Origin: Zhongshania aliphaticivorans
GTDB lineage: Bacteria > Pseudomonadota > Gammaproteobacteria > Pseudomonadales > Spongiibacteraceae
Direction: 5' to 3'
Assembly: GCF_001586255.1 (NCBI RefSeq)
Contig: NZ_CP014544.1
Coordinates: 3,194,501 to 3,258,500, forward strand
DNA: 64,000 bases
The position numbers were made by a program, and so were the translations under genes. This document shows, in pieces, positions 35,128 through 44,737 of the stretch; positions within the stretch are counted from its first letter, which is position 1, and each line of letters starts with the position of its first letter. The notes beneath the pieces are model-generated. The model ran no database searches, had not been told where the DNA came from, and was given only the letters and a program-made list of their open reading frames with translations.

Positions 35128-36726
35128 CTAGCCATGAGGCACTGAGCCACGCAGATCTTTAAGACGCAAGCCACAGGTGACCATTACCGCAATATAAGCG
35201 CCACTGCCCGCTACACATAATCCCCCCAAATGGAGGGCTCGCTGCATCGCGCTCCACTGCTGCCAACCATCAAACCATAGCAAGCCATACCAAAGACAGG
35301 CCGCCATTGCTGTCACGGCCAAGCCCAACTGCATACAATAGCGCCCCCAGCCAGGCAGCATTGTATAGCCCGCTTTTTGGCGAAGACCGCGAAACAATAA
35401 GGCGGCATTAAGCCAGGCAGATGCCGCCGTGGCCAAGGCCAAACCTGCGTGACCAACCTGCCAGTAATGGTGAAGCGGAATAACCAGTGCAAGGTTCATT
35501 ACCATATTCGCCACCATGGCGATAATACCGATCCGCACTGGGGTCTTGGTGTCTTGGCGCGCATAAAAGCCTGGGGCCAAGACTTTAATCAACATAAACG
35601 GAATTAAACCCAAGGTATACGCCCGCAAGCTCAATGCCGACATGGTCACGTCTCGAAGCTGCATTTCGCCGTATTGAAACAAGGTAACCAATATTGGCTC
35701 AGCCAGCAGCAGCAGCGCCGCCGTGGCGGGCACCGCCATCAACAGCACGCTGCGCAAACCCCAATCTAAGGTCGCGCCAAACGCCAACTCGTTGCCACCC
35801 GCCTTTAGCCGCGACAAATTGGGCAAGACCACCGTGGCAATGGCAATGGCAAACACCCCCAGAGGCAACTCAACCAAGCGGTCGGAATAATACAGCCAGG
35901 AAATACTGCCTGTGGGTAAAAACGAGGCCAGAACGGTGTCGAGCAGCAAATTGATTTGGCTGATCGACACGCCAAATAGCGCGGGAATCATCAGGGTAAT
36001 AATCTTTTGCACGCCAGGGTCTTCCCATGCCCAGCGCGGCCGCGGCAACATTTGTATGCGCTGCAAAAATGGCATTTGAAAAACCATTTGCACCGCCCCC
36101 GCCATTAACACACCCCAGGCTAGCGCCATCGCCGGTTCCGCAAAGTATTGCGAGAAATGCACGGCAGCCACAATCATGCAGACATTTAGCAGCACCGGGG
36201 TGAACGCCGGCACGGCATAGCGGCCAAAGGTGTTGAGAATGCCACCCGCAAAGCCGGTCATGGAAATCAAGAAAAGATAAGGAAAGGTGATACGGATCAT
36301 GTCTGAGGTGAGCTGAAATTTAGCGGGGTCTGCCCTAAAACCCGGCGCAAACACCGTAGCCACTATCGGCGACGCCAACACCGCCACTGAGGTCACCAAT
36401 AGCAAAACACCGCCCAAGGCGCCAGCAACGCGATCAACTAATAGCTTGATCGACTCCTTGCTGCCATTCTCACGGTACTCAGATAGCACCGGCACAAAGG
36501 CCTGTGAAAACGCGCCTTCGGCAAACAGACGCCGCAGAAAATTGGGGATTTTAAAGGCGACAAAAAAACAGTCAGCGTTGCTACTCGCGCCTAAAAAATT
36601 GGCAATTACTACATCGCGAATCAAGCCTAAGACTCTCGACAGCAAGGTCATCACACTGACCAACAAGCTCGAGCGCAGCAAACCGCGCTGTTTGGCAGGG
36701 CCTTTCACCCCAGCGGCACCACTCAT
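35128..36726 (-). CDS. murJ: Lipid II flippase MurJ (MviN)
   Basis: 532 residues with about 14 hydrophobic helices of the MOP superfamily. The conserved start of the family is present: SLLVSVMTLLSRVLGLIRD and, near 65-80, FKIPNFLRRLFAEGAF with the arginines implicated in lipid II binding. MurJ moves lipid II across the inner membrane for peptidoglycan synthesis. I chose the ATG overlapping the stop of the upstream Nudix gene (ATGA); the frame is open a further 15 codons inside that gene. Confidence 0.95.
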   Translation of the reverse strand: MSGAAGVKGPAKQRGLLRSSLLVSVMTLLSRVLGLIRDVVIANFLGASSNADCFFVAFKIPNFLRRLFAEGAFSQAFVPVLSEYRENGSKESIKLLVDRVAGALGGVLLLVTSVAVLASPIVATVFAPGFRADPAKFQLTSDMIRITFPYLFLISMTGFAGGILNTFGRYAVPAFTPVLLNVCMIVAAVHFSQYFAEPAMALAWGVLMAGAVQMVFQMPFLQRIQMLPRPRWAWEDPGVQKIITLMIPALFGVSISQINLLLDTVLASFLPTGSISWLYYSDRLVELPLGVFAIAIATVVLPNLSRLKAGGNELAFGATLDWGLRSVLLMAVPATAALLLLAEPILVTLFQYGEMQLRDVTMSALSLRAYTLGLIPFMLIKVLAPGFYARQDTKTPVRIGIIAMVANMVMNLALVIPLHHYWQVGHAGLALATAASAWLNAALLFRGLRQKAGYTMLPGWGRYCMQLGLAVTAMAACLWYGLLWFDGWQQWSAMQRALHLGGLCVAGSGAYIAVMVTCGLRLKDLRGSVPHG

Positions 36727-37337
36727 GCCAGCCACCGTTGGCGCAATGTATCGCGATGTATGCGCAGCCACTGCAGGGCAATTAAGCTATGAGCATTGTC
36801 GATCTGACCGGCATCTAACATGGCCATGGCATCGGCAAAGGAAATCACTTTGGCGTGGATATCCTCGCCCTCCTCAGCCAAACCGTAAAAGCCACCGGCG
36901 GCGCTTAAATCTGCGCGGCCGCAAAACAGATAAAAATACTCGTCACTGCCCCCCGGCGAGGAATAGTATTCAGCAATAGATTCCATGTCGGTGATATCTA
37001 AACCGGCTTCTTCTAAAGCTTCGCGACGGGCTACGTCTTCGGGGTTCTCGTCAGGCTTATCGATAATGCCCGCCACCAACTCTGAAATCCAAGGACTGGC
37101 CGAGCGGTTCATTGCCCCAACCCGAAACTGTTCAACCTGCAAAATGCAATCCAGCGCGGGATCATAGGGTAGTACGCCCACCGCCGGGCCACGCACAAAT
37201 AGCTCTCGGCTCAACCAGCGCCCCCAGCCGCCTTTATACAGACGGTGACGCAAACGGTATGCCCGCACTTGAAAAAAACCGCGCCAAGCAGCGCGGTCTT
37301 CATCTATTTCTACATCACTGCGCTTGAAATCAGCCAT
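36723..37337 (-). CDS. nudF: Nudix hydrolase, ADP-ribose pyrophosphatase type
   Basis: 204 residues. The Nudix box ends in the canonical REALEEAGL, preceded by VAGIIDKPDENPEDVAR; there is one extra residue between the leading Gly and the Glu compared with the strict G-x5-E pattern. Upstream WISELVAG and downstream SPGGSDE match ADP-ribose pyrophosphatases (NudF), which split ADP-ribose into AMP and ribose-5-phosphate. It is translationally coupled to murJ and starts 17 bases after the pyrB stop. Confidence 0.88.
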   Translation of the reverse strand: MADFKRSDVEIDEDRAAWRGFFQVRAYRLRHRLYKGGWGRWLSRELFVRGPAVGVLPYDPALDCILQVEQFRVGAMNRSASPWISELVAGIIDKPDENPEDVARREALEEAGLDITDMESIAEYYSSPGGSDEYFYLFCGRADLSAAGGFYGLAEEGEDIHAKVISFADAMAMLDAGQIDNAHSLIALQWLRIHRDTLRQRWLA

Positions 37338-37354
37338 TCGCTATTTGCACCACC

Positions 37355-38371
37355 TCAGAAACGCCGCTCGGTATACCAGTTAACATCGCGGGCATTTTTA
37401 TCGACTTGATCGACCACGTCTAAAATCAGCGCAAACAGCGCCATGCGCACTAAGACACCGTTATCCGCCTGCCGGAATATCGCCAAATTCGGATTGTCAT
37501 TGAGGTCGTTGTCGAGCTCATTGGCCTCTGAGCGAGAGTCCCGGGGCAGCGGATGCATTATGACCGTATTGGGTTCGCAATTGCGGGTGTAAATTGCCTG
37601 ATTCAGGCGGTAGCGGCCACGATACAAATCGGCCTCAGCGCGATCGGCAAAGCGCTCTTCCTGAATTCGAGTGGAATAGGCAATATCAACTTTAGAGATA
37701 CTGCCCTCCATGACATCGGACTCAAGCACGGTATGACCAGCACTACGCAGCTGCTCAACAATGGCGCCCGGCATTTGTAACTCTGTGGGCGAAATTAACA
37801 CTACGGTGACATTGCGGTATAAACACAGCAATTTACACAGGGAGTGCACGGTGCGGCCGTATTTTAAATCACCGATCATGGCAATACGCAGGCCATCGAG
37901 ATCACTGCGACCCTGATGCTGTAGTTCTTTGCGGATGGTATAGAGGTCTAATAGCGCCTGGCTGGGGTGCTCGTTAGCGCCGTCACCACCGTTCATTACC
38001 GGCACTCGACTCGCAGCGGCAAACTCCGCCACCGAACCGGAAACCGGATGGCGCATAACGATAACATCGCTATAGCCACTAAGAACCCGCGCTGTATCGT
38101 ACAGTGATTCACCCTTAGCAATCGCCGACGTCTCAAAGCCGGTAGTTTCCCGTACTTCGCCGCCCAGTAAATTAAAGGCGCAACCAAAACTCACGCGAGT
38201 TCGCGTAGAAGGCTCAAAAAACATATTGCCGAGAATGGCACCGTCGAGCACCTTGGTCACCCGCTGGCGATGAGCATAGGGCTCCATGCGGTCGGCAACT
38301 TCAAACACCCGCTCGATATCGCCGCGGTCGAACTGACTAATAGAGAGGATATGGCTACCTGAAAATTTCAA
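37355..38371 (-). CDS. pyrB: Aspartate carbamoyltransferase catalytic chain
   Basis: 338 residues, somewhat longer than the 311-residue E. coli chain. The carbamoyl-phosphate motif STRTR is at 55-59, Lys86 lies in SAIAKGESL, and HPSQALLDL and MHPLPR are present. It makes carbamoyl-aspartate, the second step of pyrimidine synthesis. No pyrI or pyrC is adjacent. The start is TTG with GGAGA about six bases upstream; the next in-frame ATG would remove the conserved N-terminus. Confidence 0.95.
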   Translation of the reverse strand: MKFSGSHILSISQFDRGDIERVFEVADRMEPYAHRQRVTKVLDGAILGNMFFEPSTRTRVSFGCAFNLLGGEVRETTGFETSAIAKGESLYDTARVLSGYSDVIVMRHPVSGSVAEFAAASRVPVMNGGDGANEHPSQALLDLYTIRKELQHQGRSDLDGLRIAMIGDLKYGRTVHSLCKLLCLYRNVTVVLISPTELQMPGAIVEQLRSAGHTVLESDVMEGSISKVDIAYSTRIQEERFADRAEADLYRGRYRLNQAIYTRNCEPNTVIMHPLPRDSRSEANELDNDLNDNPNLAIFRQADNGVLVRMALFALILDVVDQVDKNARDVNWYTERRF

Positions 38372-38389
38372 AGGGTCTCTCCGCGTTAA

Positions 38390-40195
38390 TTACATTGTTA
38401 CCATTTGTTCGGCACTGCTACTGCCTTCATCAAACTGCAAACTCGCCCAGCGCGAATAGAGCGGCGAGCTTTGTAAAAGTTCGGCATGATTACCGGCATC
38501 CACTAACTTACCGTGATCCAGCACGGCAATAATATCCACGTCGACCACGGTCGCTAGGCGATGGGCTATCACAATGGTAGTGCGCCCTTTCATGAGCAAT
38601 TCCAGGGCCTGCTGAACCTGATACTCGCTCTCGGCGTCGAGCGCGCTGGTGGCCTCATCGAGAAGCAGCAAGGTTGGGTCAGCCAGAATCGCCCGCGCAA
38701 TGGCAACCCGCTGACGTTGACCGCCAGACAGACGAATACCGCCCTCGCCCACAAAGCTGTCGTAGCCGTCGCTCAAGCGCTCAATAAACTCGTGAGCATA
38801 GGCTTTGCGGGCAGCCGCTTCAATCTCGGCCATTGTCGCGCCGGGCTTACCGTAGCGAATATTGTCGGCCACACTGCCGGTAAACAAAACCGGCTGCTGG
38901 GGTACGATGGCAATTTGCGAGCGCAAATCATCTAGGCTCAGGTCGCGTATATCAATGCCGTCAAAACGAATTGCGCCGCCCTGTACATCGTAAAACCGCA
39001 ATATTAAATCAACCAAGGTCGACTTACCTGCACCCGAACTCCCCACCAGTGCTAAGCTGCTGCCCGGTTTGATATCGAGGCAAAGTTTATCAATCGCCTG
39101 CTGCTCTGGTCGCGAGGGATAACTAAAGCAAACCTGATCAAATTCCAAATGCCCTTTGGGCTTTGCTGGCAATGGTACCGGCGCGGTTGACGAAGGCACT
39201 AAATTCTCGGCCGCGAGTAACTCCAATAAGCGCTCGGTAGCACCGGCAGCGCGCTGCAAATCGCCATAGACCTCAGAGATAGCACCTACTGATGCGGCAA
39301 CCATCACCGCGTAAAAGATAAATGCCGTCAACTCACCGCCGCTAATTTTTCCGGCCAAGACATCCAACCCACCGACCCATAACATGGCGGTCACCGCGCC
39401 CAGCACGAGGGTTATGACAATGGTGGTTAACCACGCACGCTGATTAATACGACTAATCGCTACCCGAAATGCCGACTCAACATGGCCATCAAAGGCATTG
39501 CGATCCAGTTCTTGATGGTTAAAGGCCTGCACCATTTTAATATTTTTAACCGATTCACCGACAAAGGTACCGACACCAGCGATCTTATCTTGGCTGGTTC
39601 GCGACAAGCTGCGGACCCGGCGACCAAACACAATAATCGGCACCACAACCAAGGGCACGCTGAGCATCACCAGCGCCGTTAATTTCGGATTGGTGATAAA
39701 GAGCAATATCACCCCGCCGATAAACATCAGCAAATTGCGCAGCGCAATCGATACTGAAGAACCAATGACAGTTTGCAATAAGGTGGTGTCGGTGGTGATA
39801 CGGGATTGAATTTCACCGCTGAGATTGGTTTCAAAATAGCCAGGATGCAGATGCACCACATGAGCAAATACCGCCTTGCGCAAATCGGCACTAACGCGTT
39901 CACCTATCCACGACACCAAATAAAAGCGAGTAAAGGTGCCCACCGCCAGCAACAGGATCATCGCGGTAAAGAGCAACAAGGCTTGATTCAAAGCGGCTTC
40001 AGTCGCGTTGCTAGAGAAGCCCTGATCAACCAGCATCCGCAGCCCCTGCCCGATGGAAAGGGTAATGGCCGCAGTACACACAAGGGCTATACTGGCGCCA
40101 ATCATTTGCCAGTAATAAGGCCGCAAAAACTGCATCATGGCCTTTAGTACGCCGACGTTTGTGCTTTTTGCTCGCTCTGGACCGCTATCTGACAT
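38390..40195 (-). CDS. ABC transporter, fused permease/ATPase (MsbA-like exporter)
   Basis: 601 residues. The N-terminal half holds six membrane helices (ABC type I exporter fold), the C-terminal half the ATPase with Walker A GSSGAGKS, signature LSGGQRQR and Walker B LLLLDEATSALD, then the switch His in IAHRLATV. Such proteins work as homodimers and export lipids, peptides or drugs; MsbA itself flips lipid A core, but substrate cannot be told here, and the absence of an adjacent lpxK argues against the standard msbA locus. The ATG chosen has AGGGGAAGG just upstream. It precedes pyrB by 18 bases. Confidence 0.9.
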   Translation of the reverse strand: MSDSGPERAKSTNVGVLKAMMQFLRPYYWQMIGASIALVCTAAITLSIGQGLRMLVDQGFSSNATEAALNQALLLFTAMILLLAVGTFTRFYLVSWIGERVSADLRKAVFAHVVHLHPGYFETNLSGEIQSRITTDTTLLQTVIGSSVSIALRNLLMFIGGVILLFITNPKLTALVMLSVPLVVVPIIVFGRRVRSLSRTSQDKIAGVGTFVGESVKNIKMVQAFNHQELDRNAFDGHVESAFRVAISRINQRAWLTTIVITLVLGAVTAMLWVGGLDVLAGKISGGELTAFIFYAVMVAASVGAISEVYGDLQRAAGATERLLELLAAENLVPSSTAPVPLPAKPKGHLEFDQVCFSYPSRPEQQAIDKLCLDIKPGSSLALVGSSGAGKSTLVDLILRFYDVQGGAIRFDGIDIRDLSLDDLRSQIAIVPQQPVLFTGSVADNIRYGKPGATMAEIEAAARKAYAHEFIERLSDGYDSFVGEGGIRLSGGQRQRVAIARAILADPTLLLLDEATSALDAESEYQVQQALELLMKGRTTIVIAHRLATVVDVDIIAVLDHGKLVDAGNHAELLQSSPLYSRWASLQFDEGSSSAEQMVTM

Positions 40196-40270
40196 TACCT
40201 TCCCCTGTTTATCGGCGGGCATTATCGCCTGTATCAAGCCTGCGGGAAAGCGGCGTTTTTCAGCGTTTTT

Positions 40271-40531
40271 TTAGGCCTGCGAAGTAACAAGAGCATCTTT
40301 GGCGCTACGCGTCATTTTTTTGATTGCCGCCTCACGCTGAGATGCCTCAGAGCGATTTTGTGCGGTCTCACGGTAGACGATTGCCTGGGCGGGATCACCG
40401 CGAAAAAACCGTGCACCTCGCCCACCCTCGCCACAATGTTCTCGAAATCGACGTTCCGGGTCGGTGCTAATACCGGTATACAGTTTGCCGCTGCGGCTGC
40501 GCACCATATACACCCACCACGGGGAGCTCAC
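40271..40531 (-). CDS. GIY-YIG nuclease superfamily protein (YhbQ-like)
   Basis: 86 residues, a complete small GIY-YIG domain: WVYMVRSRSGKLYTGIS gives the V-Y and Y-T-G pair of the motif, followed by the conserved Arg in PERRFREH and a Glu in the C-terminal half. Small stand-alone members such as YhbQ are poorly characterised and may act on DNA. The GTG start overlaps the sbcB stop (GTGA), so it is coupled to exonuclease I, which fits a DNA repair link. Confidence 0.85.
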   Translation of the reverse strand: MSSPWWVYMVRSRSGKLYTGISTDPERRFREHCGEGGRGARFFRGDPAQAIVYRETAQNRSEASQREAAIKKMTRSAKDALVTSQA

Positions 40532-41967
40532 AAACCTTCCTGCTCCAGGGCATCGGCATATTCGCTTAATTCATTGAGTATCATGGCGTCTGTAGAAGAA
40601 TTGCGCTCCAGCGCCAATTCACCTAAGCGCTGGCGAAACTCAGCGAAACCCAGCTGACCCGGCTCGGGCTGACGCAGGCGTCGGCGGCAAAACTCCAGCC
40701 ACTGCTGGCGCTCAGCCCCAGTCAAGGTCGCAGGGTAATTACGCGCGCGGTAACGCCAGAGTAATTCAGGCAGACGCTGATCCCGAAAGGGAAAAGACTG
40801 CCCCGCCAAGGACTCTGGGTCACTGCTGCGCACCGAATCCATCAAATGACGATCTTCGCCACTGAAAAAACCGCCGCCATAGAGCATCACATCGGGATCA
40901 CTGCTTTCGGCGAACTTGCGGCCACCAAATAGTTTTTGCAGCTTGGCCGTAAGATCACCGCTTTTACGAATGCGCTGCCAATTGCGCCGACACTGGGCCA
41001 TGTCGAGCTGTAAACGCTCGCATACGGCGTCATCCAGCAATTTCGCTGTCGCGACAATAGGAGCGCGATTGATATGAATTTCTTTGAGGGGGATACGCTC
41101 TGCGCCCTCGGGCAAATCGGCGGTGGCACTGAATACCCGCGCCGAAATTTCTTCTACCGACAAATCAATTAAGGGCTGAGGATCAACACTGAGATCATAC
41201 ACAATCACACTGTTTTTGTTGTCGGGGTGCAGGGCCAGCGGCATCATCAATGCCGAGCAAAACTTCGACGCAGGCAGGCGACCGGAGACATGCAGTACCG
41301 GCACTTGCGTGACTGTATCCAGCATCGCTGCCACAGTGCGTTTGTCCCGCAAGCTCAGTGCGTAATCAAATAATTTAGGCTGTCGGGCTTTAAGTAATTT
41401 TGCCAGATCAATGGTAGCGTAGACATCGGATAAGGCGTCGTGCGCCGACTCGTGGCTTAAGCCATTGGCTGCTGACAGCTCCTCAAGGCGGAAGCTTGGG
41501 GTGCCATCTTCCCGCACCGGCCATTCAATACCCTCTGGCCGCAGGGCCCGACACAAGCGCGCGACATCGATAAGATCCCAGCGAGAATTGCCGTTTTGCC
41601 ACTCTCGGGCATAGGGGTCAAAAAAGTTGCGGTATAAAGTATAGCGAGTGACTTCATCGTCGAAACGAATACTGTTATAGCCAACACCACAGGTACCCGG
41701 CTGGGACAGCTCGGCGTGAACAATAGCAATAAATTCTGCCTCAGACACACCGTCTTGCAGGGCTTGCTGGGGCGTAATACCGGTAATTAAACAGGCTTCG
41801 GGATGGGGAAGATAATCTGGACTGGGCCGACTGAACACCATTAGGGGCTCATCGATAATATTCAAATCTGCGTCGGTGCGCACCCCGGCAAACTGCACCG
41901 GCCGATCACGAGCGGGATTAGCGCCCCAGGTTTCGTAATCGTGCCAGTAGAAGGTTTGATTTGCCAA
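40528..41967 (-). CDS. sbcB: Exodeoxyribonuclease I
   Basis: 479 residues. The DEDD exonuclease domain starts with Asp10 and Glu12 in YWHDYETWG, with SHESAHDALSDVYATI (about 170) carrying the later His/Asp residues; the C-terminal exonuclease I SH3-like and helical parts follow. It degrades single-stranded DNA 3' to 5' and takes part in repair and recombination. The start is TTG, decided by AGGAG six to seven bases upstream; no ATG is near. Confidence 0.95.
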   Translation of the reverse strand: MANQTFYWHDYETWGANPARDRPVQFAGVRTDADLNIIDEPLMVFSRPSPDYLPHPEACLITGITPQQALQDGVSEAEFIAIVHAELSQPGTCGVGYNSIRFDDEVTRYTLYRNFFDPYAREWQNGNSRWDLIDVARLCRALRPEGIEWPVREDGTPSFRLEELSAANGLSHESAHDALSDVYATIDLAKLLKARQPKLFDYALSLRDKRTVAAMLDTVTQVPVLHVSGRLPASKFCSALMMPLALHPDNKNSVIVYDLSVDPQPLIDLSVEEISARVFSATADLPEGAERIPLKEIHINRAPIVATAKLLDDAVCERLQLDMAQCRRNWQRIRKSGDLTAKLQKLFGGRKFAESSDPDVMLYGGGFFSGEDRHLMDSVRSSDPESLAGQSFPFRDQRLPELLWRYRARNYPATLTGAERQQWLEFCRRRLRQPEPGQLGFAEFRQRLGELALERNSSTDAMILNELSEYADALEQEGL

Positions 41968-41999
41968 GGTGTGCTCCTATACGCGAAAAGCGCTTACTC

Positions 42000-42031
42000 G
42001 TCGGACGTCGGATGTCTGGCGTCGGACGTCC
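42000..42031. repeat. Short GTCGGACGTC-type repeat cluster between sbcB and fumarase
   Basis: GTCGGACGTC occurs twice (42000-42009 and 42021-42030) around GGATGTCTGGC. The same wording (TCGGATGTCGG, GTCTGAC, GACGTCTG) recurs in the bamD-glpD spacer. The following bases to 42078 continue in this style (GTCAGGCGCCCGACC), and they run into the TGA stop of the fumarase gene. Confidence 0.65.
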
Positions 42032-42075
42032 AAGCAGGCATCTCTCGCTCTGCGTCAGGCGCCCGACCCCCGACC

Positions 42076-43590
42076 TCAGACTACTTCTATCGCCTGCTCT
42101 TCAATCTTCGCCTTCCAAATCTGTGGCCCGATCTTGTGCACCGATTCACCGCGAACATCCACCGCCACGGTAACGGGCATGTCTTCAATAGTGAATTCGT
42201 AGATCGCTTCCATACCCAATTCGGGGAAGCCGACAACTTCGGATTTTTTGATCGCTTGGGCAACCAAATACGCCGCGCCGCCAACGGCCATTAGATAGGT
42301 AGCACCAAATTCCTTGATGGCATCGATGGCCACATCGCCGCGCTCGGATTTACCGATCATGCCCATTAAGCCGGTTTCGGCGAGCATGGTGCGGGTGAAT
42401 TTATCCATACGGGTAGCGGTGGTTGGGCCTGCGGGGCCAACAACTTCGTCGCGCACTGGGTCAACGGGGCCAACGTAATAGATAAAGCGACCTTTCAGGT
42501 CTACGGGAAGCTCTTCACCCTTGGCCAGCATATCGACCATTTTCTTGTGGGCAGCATCGCGACCAGTCAGCATTTTACCGCTCAGCAAAATGGTGTCGCC
42601 TGGCTTCCAAGCGGCCATTTCTTCCTGGGTAACGGTGTCTAAATTAACACGCTTGGCATCGCCTGCTTCGCGGGTTACTTCTGGCCACTCATCCAACGAC
42701 GGGGGTGTCAGTGCCGCTGGGCCACTGCCATCTAGCGTGAAGTGGGCGTGGCGAGTCGCCGCGCAGTTAGGAATCATAGCAACGGCTTTATTGGCGGCGT
42801 GAGTCGGGAAGTCTTTTACCTTCACATCCAGAACCGTGGTTAAACCACCCAGGCCCTGAGCGCCAATACCGAGCTTATTCACTTTATCGAATAGCTCTAA
42901 ACGCAGTTCTTCAGCGCGGTTGCTGGCACCGCGCTTCTGCAGATCGTGAATATCAATTGGGTCGAGCAGCGCTTCTTTGGCGATAATCATCGCTTTTTCA
43001 GCAGTGCCGCCAATACCAATGCCCAGCATGCCCGGCGGGCACCAGCCCGCACCCATGGTAGGTACCATTTTTAACACCCAATCGACGACTGAGTCAGACG
43101 GATTGAGCATGGCAAATTTGGATTTTGCTTCAGAGCCGCCGCCTTTGGCCGCAACATGCACGTCTACAGTGTTGCCGGGCACGATCTGGTAGTGGATAAC
43201 TGCCGGGGTATTGTCTTTGGTATTGCTGCGAGCGCCATCGGGGTCATCCAGAATAGAGGCGCGCAACACATTATCTGGCAGATTATAGGCGCGGCGAACA
43301 CCTTCGTTGACCATATCGCTGACACCCATGGTGCCTTCCCACTGCACATCCATGCCCACGGTCAAGAACACAGTAACAATACCGGTATCTTGGCAAATCG
43401 GGCGCTTGCCCTCGGCGCACATCCGCGAGTTGATCAGAATTTGCGCCATGGCGTCTTTGGCGGCGGGGTTTTCTTCACGCTGATAGGCTTCATCCATAGC
43501 GCGGATAAAATCGACGGGGTGGTAGTATGAAATGTATTGCAGCGCGTCGGCCACACTCTGAATGAGATCGTCTTGACGAATTACGGTCAT
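42076..43590 (-). CDS. fumA: Class I fumarate hydratase (iron-sulfur)
   Basis: 504 residues, alpha and beta domains of the class I (fumA/tartrate dehydratase) type fused. The three likely [4Fe-4S] ligands are Cys66 (PICQDTG), Cys184 (GWCPPGML) and Cys276 (IPNCAATR). The C-terminal domain has the LLSGKMLTGRDAAHKKM segment. It hydrates fumarate to malate in the TCA cycle and is expected to be oxygen-sensitive. A strong AGGAG lies seven bases before the ATG. The gene symbol covers fumA/fumB-type enzymes without distinguishing them. Its TGA falls within the short repeat cluster. Confidence 0.94.
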   Translation of the reverse strand: MTVIRQDDLIQSVADALQYISYYHPVDFIRAMDEAYQREENPAAKDAMAQILINSRMCAEGKRPICQDTGIVTVFLTVGMDVQWEGTMGVSDMVNEGVRRAYNLPDNVLRASILDDPDGARSNTKDNTPAVIHYQIVPGNTVDVHVAAKGGGSEAKSKFAMLNPSDSVVDWVLKMVPTMGAGWCPPGMLGIGIGGTAEKAMIIAKEALLDPIDIHDLQKRGASNRAEELRLELFDKVNKLGIGAQGLGGLTTVLDVKVKDFPTHAANKAVAMIPNCAATRHAHFTLDGSGPAALTPPSLDEWPEVTREAGDAKRVNLDTVTQEEMAAWKPGDTILLSGKMLTGRDAAHKKMVDMLAKGEELPVDLKGRFIYYVGPVDPVRDEVVGPAGPTTATRMDKFTRTMLAETGLMGMIGKSERGDVAIDAIKEFGATYLMAVGGAAYLVAQAIKKSEVVGFPELGMEAIYEFTIEDMPVTVAVDVRGESVHKIGPQIWKAKIEEQAIEVV

Positions 43591-43712
43591 CGGAGGACTC
43601 CTGAAATGATGGCGACAGCGGCCGGAATGGCGGCAGAGTATACACTAGCTAAAGGGCCGTGGTGTAGTACACCATGACCCTTATCACCCAGCGCCCTGCT
43701 CCCGCTATTTGC

Positions 43713-44501
43713 TTATCTCGGGGACGGACTGCCCGAGTGGTATTGCGACATTGTCTGACGCATAGACTCGATATCGCGATTCACCTGCTTGCGGAAGGCA
43801 TTGATTGAATCCAGCCAATCGTCATTTTGACTAACCCGGCGCTCAAGATCTTTAACACGCGCATCCAATGCGCCACCAGAGGCGACTTGTTTACCCATAT
43901 CTAATAACTGCTTGCGATTTACTTCAGCTTGGGCAATAACTCGATCTAGCTTGCTCGCCATTGAGGTAAGCGATTCACGTTCAGCATTGTAAGACTTTAC
44001 AATTTTGGCAACTTGCTCGTCGCTGGTCCGCAATTTCGCTTCAAGCGCGGCTATACGCTTTTCAGCTTTTTCTAAATTGGCTTTTTGGGTAGTCAAACTA
44101 GCGTCATGCTGAGCGAGTTCCTCTTTCTGCTTTTTCCAAACATTGTCCCACAGCTTGCGCACCTCCGAATCCATTTCTTGGAGTCTTACCTGAGTTGAAG
44201 CGCTGGTCTCACTAATACTTTCATCGGCAACCGACAAGCGCTGCTCCAAGAGATCGATCCGCCCCTGCCCAGACTGCAATTGCTTTTGCGCACTGCTCAG
44301 CTGCTCATATAAATAATACGATGCGCCAGCCAGCGCCAATATCAGCACCGCTAACATAAACGTCACGAAGCCACTGCCGCCACCACTATTCGGCGGTGGC
44401 GGCGGCGGCGCAGATGGAGTCTTGCGCTGCGGCGGGGCCTGGACAATATCGTCCTCGTCAATCGAGAGTGAAATTTTTGGTTCCTGTCTTTCCGTGCTCA
44501 C
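43713..44501 (-). CDS. Membrane-anchored coiled-coil protein of unknown function
   Basis: 262 residues. An acidic cytoplasmic N-terminus and a proline-rich stretch (about 24-38, seven consecutive prolines) precede one membrane helix (about 45-66), then a long heptad-rich coiled coil (about 68-255) and a Ser/Pro-rich tail. The layout suggests a single-pass inner-membrane protein with a periplasmic rod. The start is GTG with no strong ribosome site. I do not recognise a named family. It is divergent from the PuuD-like gene. Confidence 0.75.
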   Translation of the reverse strand: MSTERQEPKISLSIDEDDIVQAPPQRKTPSAPPPPPPNSGGGSGFVTFMLAVLILALAGASYYLYEQLSSAQKQLQSGQGRIDLLEQRLSVADESISETSASTQVRLQEMDSEVRKLWDNVWKKQKEELAQHDASLTTQKANLEKAEKRIAALEAKLRTSDEQVAKIVKSYNAERESLTSMASKLDRVIAQAEVNRKQLLDMGKQVASGGALDARVKDLERRVSQNDDWLDSINAFRKQVNRDIESMRQTMSQYHSGSPSPR

Positions 44502-44737
44502 GCTTAATAACTCACTCTAATTAGGGGCAGAAAAAAACCCATTATGACACTGACCTAACGGGGCTTAAAGCACCACATTCGGCATTTGAGCAGCAATTAC
44601 TACCCAAGTTCCGCGGCTTTGCTATACTTCAACGGTTTTACGCTAACACAGCGCGGCAGATGGTTGTACATTGACTCGACGCTGCAGTGCACACAAAAAA
44701 AATTAGACAACGACAAAACGCGAACGAGGATTCTTTA

